From assembly GCA_036346225.1 (NCBI GenBank), contig JARFIW010001739.1:11945001-12009000 (forward strand): DNA of 64,000 bases, written 5' to 3'. Under the pieces are notes generated by a model. It ran no database searches and was not told where the DNA came from. It saw only the letters and a list, made by a program, of their open reading frames with translations. The stretch is from Platerodrilus igneus. Its lineage: Eukaryota; Arthropoda; Insecta; Coleoptera; Lycidae. Position 1 is the stretch's first letter. Every line of letters begins with the position of its first letter. This document shows, one piece after another, positions 55,756 through 64,000 of the stretch. A program made the translations under genes and the position numbers.

Positions 55756-57567
55756 AAAAATGTTGATATAAGAGGGAACGTAGAAAATAAATGGAAAGAA
55801 ATAAAAAGGACTGTACATGATACAGCAACACAGACTATAGGTAAGAAAGAAGTAGAAACGAAAAAACCCTGGGTAACAAAACAAAAATTAGATTTAATAG
55901 AGAATAGTAGAAAGCTTAAACCTTTTAGAGAATTGGATAGTGAAAATAAGCGAAAATATAAGAAATAAAATAGTACATGAGTGTAGAAAAGTTAGAAATA
56001 AATGGATGGAGGAGAATTGTAAGGGAATACAAGATGATTTGAGAGTAGGTAAGACAGACAGGGCTTACAGGGCAGTTAAGAAGTTTTTCGGGGAAGATAG
56101 GAAAAAATATAATGGTATTAAAGATGAGAGTAATGAGCTTTTAATAAATAAAGTCGTGGGAACAGATAGATTGAAAGGATATTTAAAAGATTTATATAAG
56201 GGAGACGATATGGATGAGTTAGAGAACGACCAAGAAGAGGATGTAGAAATAGGGTTCTCAACATTAAGAGAGGAATTTGATAGAGCTGTTACGGATCTTA
56301 AACTAAATAAAGCGCCGGGGATAGACGATATACCCGCAGGATTAATAAAATATGCAAGTCTGAAAACTTTAGACAGATTATATGAACTAGTAAAAGTAAT
56401 ATATGACACAGGTGAGGTCCCAATAGATTTCAAGAAAAATTTTATTATTCCAATCCCAAAAAAGTCTGCAGCTGATAGGTGTGAGAATTTTAGAACGGTT
56501 AGTTTAACTTCCCACGCTTGCAAAATACTAACAATAATAATTAAAAATAGAGTAGAAGCTTTGACTGAGAATTACTTAGGCGAAGATACATATGGTTTTC
56601 GTAAAGACAGAGGGACTAGAGAACCGATACTAATGATTAGGGTAATTATTGGAAAAAGGTTACAAAAAAATAAGACTCATTTCGCGTTTGTAGATTTAGC
56701 AGAAGCATTTGATAAGGTTAATTGAATTATTATATTCAGCGTTTTGCGAAAAATAGGAATCTCTCATAGGGATAGAAAAATTATTTACAGTCTATATAAA
56801 AACCAAAGCGTAGTAATTAGATTTGATGAAATAGAAAAGGAAGCTAAGATTAGAAATGGTGTTAGACAGGGTTGTATACTGTCTCCCTTGATTTTTAATG
56901 TTTATATTGAGGAAGCTTTAAACTTAGCTAGAGAGAGAAAAGAGATAGGTATTAGTGTACAGGGACAGAAAATATAGCCATTATAGCAGAGTCTAGAAAA
57001 GAGTTTGGAGAGTTTTTAAATATTTTAGATGAGATAATACAGAGTAACTATAGTATGAGAATTAACCCATGAGCACAAAGATAATGACAAGTGAGTTACA
57101 GCCTAGTTCTAAACCAAAATTAAAAATAGATAATACCGAGTTAGAGATGAATTTTGCTATTTAGGTAGTATAATTACAAAGGACGGGTGGCAGACGGAAT
57201 ATAGTAGCTGGAATAGCTCAAGCTAGAAAAATGTTTTTAAAAAAGAAAGACTTACTAATAGCTAGTAGTAATAGTTTAGATAATACAAAAAGTTTCTTAA
57301 AGTCGTACGTATGAAATGTTCTATTATCGGTAGTGAGACTTGGACAATTACGGAGGTAGATAAGAAAAAGGTAGAAGCTTTTGAAACTTGGTATTATAGG
57401 AGAATGTTAAAGATTAGTTGGATGGATAGAGTAACAAATCAGGAAATTTATAAAAGGATAGGTGAGGAACCCTGTGTGTGGAAACAATTAAAAGTCAGGA
57501 GAGATAGAATAATAGGGCACCAATTAAAACATTAGGGACTCTTTAGTAAGGTCTTAGATTATAGACT
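55756..57567 (+). pseudogene. RTE-type LINE C (second family), linker-RT-C-terminal region
   Basis: The frame begins at about 55758 (VDIRGNVENKWKEIKRTVHD, KPWVTKQKLDLIE) in the endonuclease-RT linker. From 55940: AVKKFFGEDRKKYNGIKDES, APGIDDIPAGLIKYASLKTL, RTVSLTSHACKIL, GFRKDRGTREPILMIRVI and FVDLAEAFDKVN, then a stop at 56722. It continues RKIGISHRDRKIIYSLYKNQ and VRQGCILSPLIFNVYIEEAL. The FADD box is lost near 56980. The C-terminal EAFETWYYRRMLKISWMDR lies at 57375. It is homologous to copies A and B but clearly a different family. At 57567 it is interrupted by LINE B and resumes at 62106. Confidence 0.88.
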
Positions 57568-57930
57568 CATCATCATCATTAGGTCTTCAGTCCTATAACT
57601 GGTTAGACGCGTACCATCATTGTTCCCTATTCTGAACTAACCTACAGATTTCCCTGAAATATGCACAGTTTGCATCTAAAACTATCTGATCTAGGTCTAC
57701 ATCTACCTCTTTTTCCTATCTCTGCTTGTAATATATCACATACTATTCCCCAAAAATGCCTTAGAACGTATTCCGCCCTACTATTTCTCTTTTTCCCCAG
57801 ATATCCTTGTTCCCATACTATTTCTGTAACTTATTTGTTATTACCTTTGTCTGTCCATGCTATCGTCCTCATACATCTGGAGCATTTCAAAAGACTGCTA
57901 CCGTTTTTGTGTCTGCATTTCAGCCAAAAT
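57568..57930 (-). pseudogene. RTE second C-terminal fragment and tail (copy B)
   Basis: Reverse complement of the type seen at 1141-1626 and 33020-33502: tail, 'aggtcttcagtcctataact', the AQN-like end, the SWTDK-like 'tttgtctgtccatgctat' block and the CYRRM-like 'catacatctggagcatttca'. It lies inside the target duplication of copy B, so it moved with it or was inserted into it later. Confidence 0.7.
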
Positions 57931-58084
57931 TTTTTAACATGTTTTTATCTATACAATTGAGAGGATGGTTATTAAAGAAGTGTGCGATTGCATTATTGAA
58001 AGGCTTAAGTAGTCGTTTTTTTTTATATTTATTTTGAGGGGGAAAATTCATTATGATTTAAGTTACCTCTTTGGTAGATTTTAA

Positions 58085-58300
58085 CATGGTTCTGAGGCGA
58101 CCCTATGGCGGGTTTACACTTGTCAGATACCAATGTTGTTCTATGAAGATTGTATATGGATCTGCGGCGACCCTATGGCGGGTTTACACTTGTCAGATAC
58201 CAATACTGTTCAACGAAGATTGTATATGGTTTTGAGGTAACCTTATTGTGGATTTATACTTGTCAGATACCAATGCTGTTTTACAAGGATTGTTAATATG
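58085..58300. repeat. Tandem repeat, 70-bp unit, three copies
   Basis: Units start 'tctgaggcgaccctatggcg' at 58091, with matching starts at 58161 and 58231. Each contains 'acacttgtcagataccaat'. The third unit is the most diverged. The array lies in the 3' region of LINE B between the 3' UTR and the second C-terminal fragment, and is not present at that place in copy A. Confidence 0.9.
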
Positions 58301-58839
58301 CTTATTTTTATGTAATTAGTTATTTTATGTATAAATAGAAATCATGTATGTAGGCTGTATTTCATGTTAATATTGCAAGGAAAACCCAGGAAAAACTTGC
58401 AATGCCACCTAGATATTGTGGGCATTTGATTTTCATTTGTTATTTCTTTTAGTAATGGAACCCATTGTTTACTGAAAGTCACGGATTCGTTTGCAACGCA
58501 GTTATTTTTATGTAGGGTTATATAGGCAGCTTCTTTGATTTTGCGTTTTTGGTGATTTTCTTCTTTTCTTCTTTTCTTCTTTTCAGGAGTATGTGTATTC
58601 AGCTCGTTCCCTTTCTATTGTTTTCTAATTTTATACCCTATTTTACCGAGATTCAGTGAAGGAGGTTAAGCAACCTGTGGCTACCAAGATCCCCCAACAC
58701 TTAGACATTTGCCGAAATAATGGTTTTCTAGTAAATCCTTTTACACACTTAACATTATTCGAAAATATTGCCCAACCAATTCTTGTAGTTACTTATAATA
58801 ATCATCATGTTTACGCACAGTTATCTTTTCGTCATTAGT

Positions 58840-61803
58840 TTATCCATCTTGGGATTGGTTGGATGCGTACCTCCATTGATTTCTATTCTGGGCTAGCCTA
58901 CACATCTCCCTGAAACCTCTACAGCCTACATCTTTTACTATCTGTGTGCAGTAGTCTAATCTAGGTCTGCCTCTTCTTCTCTTTTTTCCTATCTCTGCTT
59001 CTAAAATATTCCGCACTATTCCCTCATGCTGTAGTATGTGGCCTATCATCCTATCTCTCCTATTTTTTACCGTTTTCCACATATTTCTTTCTTCCCCTAC
59101 CATTTTTAGTACCTCTTCGTTCTTAACTTTGTCTGTCCATGATATCTTCATCATACGCCTGTAACACCACATTTCAAAGGCTTCTACCTTTTTCTTGTCC
59201 GCTTCTCCTACTGTCCAGGCTTCACAGCCGTACAGTGCTGTGCTCCACACATATGTTTTAAACAATCTTTTCCTTGTTTCTATGTTTGTGGTCTTTGAGC
59301 ACAATAGTTGCTTTTTCTTGTTAAATGTAGCACGACCTTGTGCTAATCTTTGTTTTATATCTTTTGTTCTTTTCCCATCTTGCGTTATTTGGCTTCCTAG
59401 GTAGCAGAAATCCTTAACCTCTTGTAAGTTCGTGTTAAATACTTGTATTCTTGTTTTTGATTTATTTTCCCACCTTTGCAAACTAGAACTTTAGTTTTAG
59501 TTTTGTTAATTTTCATACCGTATCTCTCTGTTAGAACCGTTTCCATTTCATTAAGAGCCGCTTCTAACTCTTCCTTGCTAGACGCCAATACCGCTATATC
59601 ATCTGCAAATCTAAGCATATCAATTTTTGTCCCTGCATAGTAATTCCAAATGTCTTTCTGCATTTGACAGTATTCATTGCCTCTTCTATGTACAAGTTAA
59701 AATCAATGGGGATAGGGCACATCCCTGTCTCACCCTTTCCTAATGTTTACTTCTCTACGTTCCTGCTCTAATTCTATTACTGCTGTTTGCTCTTTGTATA
59801 AGCTATGTACTATTCGTCTATCCCTATAACTCATTCCAATCCTTTTGAGTATTTCAACATTTTTTCCAATTTACATTGTCGAATGCTTTTTCCAGATCTA
59901 CAAACCCTATATACATGCTTTCCCCTTTTCTATTGTTTTCTCCATTATCACTCTCAGAGCTAAAATAGCCTCCCGTGTTCCCCTGTTTCGCCTAAACCCA
60001 AATTGGTCTTCTCCTAGTATTTCTTCAGCTCCTTTTTCCATTCGTCTTTGCACAATTCTAGTTAATATTTTTGACACGTGTGCTGTCAAACTTATTGTTC
60101 GAAAATTTTCACATCTATCCGCGCCTTTCTTTTTTGGTATAGTTACTATGATGCTACGTTTGAAATCTTTGGGTATCTCGCCTGTCTCATACATATAGCT
60201 TACAAGTTGGAAGATACGATCTGTTACTGCTTGTCCAGCGGCTTTTAGAGTTTCTGCTTGCACCCTATCTGTACCCGGCGCCTTACCATTTTTCAGACTC
60301 TTTAATGCTAATTCAAACTCGTCTCGAAGTATAGGATATCTCAAGTCATCATTTTCAATGTCTGATTCCTGTTCTAATGCAGTTAGTTCCTCTCCTGCAT
60401 ATAAATTCCCTATATATTCTTGCCATCTACTCACTTTCTCTACGTTTTCTATAATGACGTTTCCTTGTGCGTCCCTTATATTATTGCTATACCGTTTTAT
60501 ATCCCTAAAATTCATTCTAATTAATTTGTATGCTTCGTCTGTCTTTCCTATTTCCATCTTAGTTTGTACTTTTTTGCACTTTTCATCAATCCATTGTTCT
60601 TTAGCTTTCCTGCATTTTCGAATAATTTCCCATTTTATGGCTTTGTATCTCTGTTTTCCTGTTTCGTCTGATTTATTTTTGTATTTTCGTCTTTCTTCTA
60701 TTAAATTCACGATATCCTTTGTTATCCATGGTTTCTTATTTTCTTTTTGTGTATACCCCAAAATATCTCTGGCCGCCATGTCTAGGCTGGATTTAATGTT
60801 ATTCCATTCTGTTTCTACTTCCTTAGTTTCAGATATTTTCGCGATATCATTCAGCAATTCATTTGACTTTTTTTCGAATCTTACTTGAATATCTTTGTCT
60901 TTTAGTTTCTCTAAGTGCAAGTGCCTTTTTCCGTTCCTCTTTTTCAGATTTTTAAATTTAAGTGCGGCCTTCATAATTACGATATTGTGGTCAGTGACTA
61001 TATCTGCTTCTGGGTAGCTTCTACAGTCTTTTACTTGATTCCTAAACCGTTGTCTAACAAGAATGTAATCTATTTGATATCGTCCTATATCTCCTGGCAT
61101 CTTCCACGTATATCGTCTTCTAGCATGATGTTGAAATAATGTGTTTGTGATGATTAAATTGTTCTTGTCGCAAAATCCTACCAGCCTATTTCCCCTGTCG
61201 TTTCTCGTGCCTAAACCAAATAAACCTACTACCGCTCCTTCCCTACCCTCACCTACCACAGCATTAAAATCCCCCGTAATTATTAAATTTTCATGTCCTT
61301 TTACGTATCTTAAGATGTCTTCGATATCTTTGTAGATGGCTTCTACCTCTTCGTCACTGTAGCTAGAGGTGGGCATGTATACTTGTATTATTACTGTGTT
61401 TACCGGTTTAGATTCTAATCTAACCATGAGTACTCTTTCGTTCTTTTGTAAGTAATTTTCTACACAGTATCCTATCTTTTTCCGCATATCTATCCCCACA
61501 CCCAAATCTCCGTCCTCTGCTCCTGTATGAATTACCCTGAAGTCTCCACTCCAAAATCCCCGCCTCTGGCCACCGAACTTCGCTGATCCCTACTATGTCT
61601 AGTGATAACCTATTCATTTCGATTTTAGGTTCTCTAGCTTACCTACTTGCTTCATACTTCTAACATTCCACGCTCCGACTCGCAGAATGTTCCCGACTCT
61701 TATTTTAACTTTCCGATCGCATCCCCGAAGTAGTCCCCTCCCGGAGATCCGAATGGGGGACTATTTTAACTCCGGAATCTTTTACCCCAGAGAATGCCAT
61801 CAT
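58840..61803 (-). pseudogene. RTE LINE endonuclease-reverse transcriptase (copy B)
   Basis: This is the best-preserved copy: 532 codons are open from 61505 to 59910, covering most of the endonuclease (VYMPTSSYSDEEVEAIYKDI, GDFNAVVG, IDYILVRQRF, VTDHNIVIM), the linker and the first half of RT (APGTDRVQAETLKAAGQAV, GFRRNRGTREAILALRVIME). Upstream frameshifts lie near 61730, 61630 and 61530. At 59910 the frame is lost and a degraded stretch follows. The FADD box (RFADDIAVLA) is in the 59663-59397 frame, and the C-terminal domain is open at 59481-58840 (VRNILEAEIGKKRRRGRPRL, then CRLAQNRNQWRYASNQSQDG). The start is placed at the ATG pair 61803/61800, matching copy A. Confidence 0.92.
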
Positions 61804-61884
61804 TTTATTATAATTTAGGTACGCTGTGTACTTGGGAGATAATGTGGTGGTTTCCCGTTGCCTTCCACATCGCGGTAGTGTGTC

Positions 61885-62100
61885 TTAGACTGCCATACTG
61901 ACCCCTATGGTCTCTGCCAATCTAAGTACCGAAAGAGCCGCTGCCCTCTTTCCGGGACCTGTCTTAGTCTGGTTCCTCACTAACGACCCTACTACTTTGG
62001 TTGGACCTGTAGTTTGGCTCTTTAGCTCATTAGAACACGCAAGCCATTTCACCTGTTCTAGTAATTTAGAACTTCGGCAAGGTGCAGGTCCATTCGAAAT
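61885..62100 (-). other. Conserved open frame in the RTE 5' leader (copy B)
   Basis: Frame NGPAPCRSSKLLEQVKWLAC to LRLAETIGVSMAV and stop, the same as at 24400-24605 in copy A. An ATG occurs only outside the element, in the flanking LINE C sequence. 'ggaaaccaccacattatctc' (reverse strand) follows before the main ATG. Confidence 0.4.
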
Positions 62101-62105
62101 GGACT

Positions 62106-62260
62106 TATAGACTACCAAGTAAAAATAGAGTAGAAAGACTTAGACAAAGCTATATTAGTCAAATTATTAGAGATTTATGTTGTGAAGGGTATGTTGAACT
62201 TTTTAGACTAGCTCAGAATAGAAAAGAATTTAGAGCTGTGTCAAACCGACCTTAAATAAG
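62106..62260 (+). pseudogene. LINE C, C-terminal end
   Basis: After the target duplication the frame continues LPSKNRVERLRQSYISQIIR, CCEGYVELFRLAQNRKEF and AVSNRP, then TAA at about 62253. This is the normal C-terminus of an RTE protein. An A-rich stretch follows. Confidence 0.85.
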
Positions 62261-62635
62261 TTCAAAACAAAACAAAAAAAAAATAAAAATCAGTTAACTA
62301 TATGTCACTATGACATAACTCACAATTAGTTAGCGGTTTGGCATGTTGGCAGCGATTCGCTGCTTAAGCCTCACCATAACATAATTTAATAAACGTCACC
62401 ATTACATAACTCACATGTAGTTAGCGGTCTGGCATGTTGGCAGTGATTCGTTGCTTAAGCCTTACCATAACATATAACTTAATACTTTTTCTTTTTTGGA
62501 GGGGATAACCAAGTAATTTTTCATTTTCTTATAAATGGGCATCATGTAAACATGTTGAGGTTCTTTAACAACCATCAGGTTGTTAATATCTATGTAGAGC
62601 CAGGTAAATAGGAAAAAGTTAGGAGAGTATGTTTG
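62261..62635. repeat. LINE C 3' UTR with two ~91-bp tandem units
   Basis: Units start with 'gtcactatgacataactcac' at 62304 and 'gtcaccattacataactcac' at 62395, both containing 'ttagcggt' and 'ggcatgttggcag'. No coding sequence is present. The units lie directly after the LINE C stop codon. Confidence 0.8.
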
Positions 62636-62775
62636 TAGGAAGACCTAGACCGAGCTATATTAGTCAAATTATTAGAAATGTAGGTTGTGAAGGGTATGTA
62701 GAACTTTTAAATAGTACAGAATAGAAAAGAAACTAGAGCTGCGTCAAAGCGACCTTAAGTAAGGTCGAAAACAAG
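62636..62775 (+). pseudogene. Second LINE C C-terminal fragment
   Basis: The reading GRPRPSYISQIIRNVGCEGY and VEL repeats the end of LINE C, with a later frame change and the same 'gcgtcaaagcgacctta' end. As in the A/B family, a C-terminal copy recurs downstream of the 3' UTR. Confidence 0.7.
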
Positions 62776-62895
62776 ATAATGATAATGTTTTTTTATTCTG
62801 CATCCGAAAACGTAAAGAAATCATGAGTATTTCGTTTAAAAAAAAACGATAAACTTTTCCGGTTAAACAGAAAGTGACCTAAAATTGAAAATGGC

Positions 62896-63338
62896 ATAAT
62901 AGCTATTTATGCACCAAGTGTTTATTAAGATGATAACGCCCGGAGGGCGACTCATACAGCCCGAGATCCTATGGCCCAAAGGATGGATTGAGTGGCCCGA
63001 TGGGCGTTATCATCTAATATCACTAGTGGTGCATACAAGATTTTATATTTCACCTTATAGTAAGTTTTCTATTTTAGAATTTATCTCGGATTTTACTATA
63101 TAACTATTAAACACAACTACATCATGTTTTCCGTGATGACAGTAAACAGTTTGACGTTCCTATGTTTTGGACATTTGTCACATTTATTTAGTATTAATAG
63201 TGCAAAATGGCCGATCAAGAATTGTCAGCAATAATTGCAAAGCAAGCTCTAAAAGCCATTGAAAGTTTGCTACCCATTAAATCTAAACAGAGCTATGAAA
63301 AAGCTTAATAACACACTTGGTGCATAAATAGATAAAAA
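62896..63338 (+). mobile_element. Small inverted-repeat element (MITE-like) with a 33-codon ORF
   Basis: The ends carry 'ctatttatgcaccaagtg' (62903-62920) and its inverse 'cacttggtgcataaatag' (63313-63330). Inside the left end a 14-bp inverted repeat 'agatgataacgccc'/'gggcgttatcatct' (62928-62941 and 63002-63015) encloses a GC-rich segment with further GCCC/GGGC pairs. At 63207-63308 a short ORF reads MADQELSAIIAKQALKAIES then LLPIKSKQSYEKA and stops just before the right end. It resembles the N-terminus of tyrosine-recombinase-like proteins of arthropods, so this may be a deletion derivative of a larger element. Confidence 0.6.
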
Positions 63339-64000
63339 ACTGATTTGTTTCTAAGGGCATAATGAACGGGCGTTATGAAAACATTACGCCCTCTATTACG
63401 TTCCGGTTGTTATAGATACGTTTACATATCTCGTATCCTAGGTATTATGACTAAATTACAACGAGGTGAAATATAAATAAATTTACTAACTTTAACCACA
63501 TATTTATACCAAACTTAAAAAAAAAGCATTTAAAATAAAATAGTTATTTGACCGTTCCGGGACTTTATACTAACCCGGTATGTAACCAATTATTTAGATT
63601 GATAGTTGTTGATTAATGTTCTTAGGTATAAAGTGCAAATGATTTGGGATGAGAGATTAATCTTCGATTATAAATTCCACCCAAAATAAAACACTCAAGG
63701 AAGCTACCAGGAACGTACCCTTTTAGCATCCGATAAGTCTCGTAAGTTAAAAAGGCCAAGGTGTCGCTAAAATGGAAATGCATAATAAATAGCGGATAAC
63801 TGGATCAGTTGCGAGCCTAGCTGCATTCCATCTCCTTAATTTTCTCCTACTTGTGTTATTCCATAAATTGCGGTGTGCGTATGAGGTTACACTAAATGCT
63901 CAAAGTTCAATGTTGTGTATAGTGCTAAATTGGAGAAATGTTCTCAAATTTTTAAGGCTAGTGAACTTTCATTGGCGTGGGTGTTTGGGAGTTGAACAAC
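63339..64000. other. No recognisable gene
   Basis: AT-rich stretch. At 63374-63398 'gggcgttatgaaaacattacgccc' forms another hairpin of the same GGGCGTTAT type as in the small element just upstream. Otherwise no feature is seen. Confidence 0.5.

Larger units (their letters stand above)
57568..62105 (-). mobile_element. RTE-type LINE copy B, full length, inserted in LINE C
   Basis: A 4538-bp insertion flanked by the 9-bp duplication 'ttatagact' (57559-57567 and 62106-62114). Removing it rejoins the LINE C reading frame (VLDYRLPSKNRVERL). In element orientation: 5' leader (62105-61804), endonuclease-RT gene (61803-58840), 3' UTR (58840-58590), a 660-bp segment with 70-bp repeats, a second C-terminal fragment (57930-57590) and the (GAT)n tail at 57568. 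The 5' end is a near-palindrome GTCCATTTCGAATGGAC. Confidence 0.93.

Noticed and set aside
60358..60888. A 176-codon plus-strand frame
   Set aside because: Antisense of the RTE copy B reverse transcriptase gene.

Overview
This is a stretch of nuclear DNA from an animal, almost certainly an arthropod and most likely an insect. It is AT-rich and gene-poor, and nearly everything recognisable is a mobile element or a fragment of one. The evidence is the combination of RTE-type LINEs, Ty3/Gypsy elements (one with insect-retrovirus-like integrase and envelope remnants), a long-TIR DD41D mariner, a Tc1-like remnant, a tRNA-derived SINE and a Polinton/Maverick remnant. No operons, ribosome-binding sites or bacterial genes are present, and I recognise no intact host gene. 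The species cannot be fixed from the sequence alone.

Layout. 1-1626: the 3' part of an RTE LINE, interrupted by a 130-bp tandem repeat. 1622-5460: a decayed plus-strand Gypsy copy (RNase H, integrase, envelope-like), split by about 1.8 kb of repeat-rich DNA. 5465-8000: a minus-strand Gypsy gag-protease-RT remnant. 9061-9778: an internally deleted Tc1-like element, followed by a GT/AT microsatellite. 10347-13834: a minus-strand Gypsy element with two long terminal repeats that kept gag but lost pol. 14776-17954: a complete mariner-type transposon with TIRs of about 980 bp, sitting in a TA microsatellite. 17994-21390: RTE copy D with a SINE in its 3' region. 24390-33502: RTE copy A, split in its 3' UTR by a 4.8-kb Gypsy element (27767-32604). 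33508-36860: a second Gypsy copy of the 10-13 kb gag family, with an eight-fold array of primer-binding-site-like motifs before gag. 37594-38748: a hexanucleotide array. 39778-44896: a Polinton remnant with 0.85-kb TIRs, carrying a SINE in its polymerase gene. 46.8-50.6 kb: LTR-like repeats. 51.4-55.7 kb: pieces of a CR1/Jockey-like LINE. 55756-62260: LINE C, split by the full-length insertion of RTE copy B (57568-62105). 62896-63338: a small inverted-repeat element.

The insertions are nested and can be ordered. LINE B carries a 9-bp target duplication inside LINE C. The Gypsy at 27767 carries a 6-bp duplication inside LINE A. A SINE carries a 15-bp duplication inside the Polinton polymerase gene. 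The mariner is flanked by TA.

The observations most worth checking are: (i) the primer-binding-site-like array shared by two copies of one Gypsy family; (ii) the RTE family's repeated 3' end, where the C-terminal coding segment recurs downstream of the ORF in several copies before a (GAT)n tail; (iii) a short ORF with a myristoylation signal and a membrane segment upstream of gag in the Gypsy at 27.8-32.6 kb; (iv) the Polinton remnant, whose TIRs contain the end of the polymerase gene; (v) the 443-bp inverted-repeat element with a GC-rich palindrome and a 33-residue ORF.
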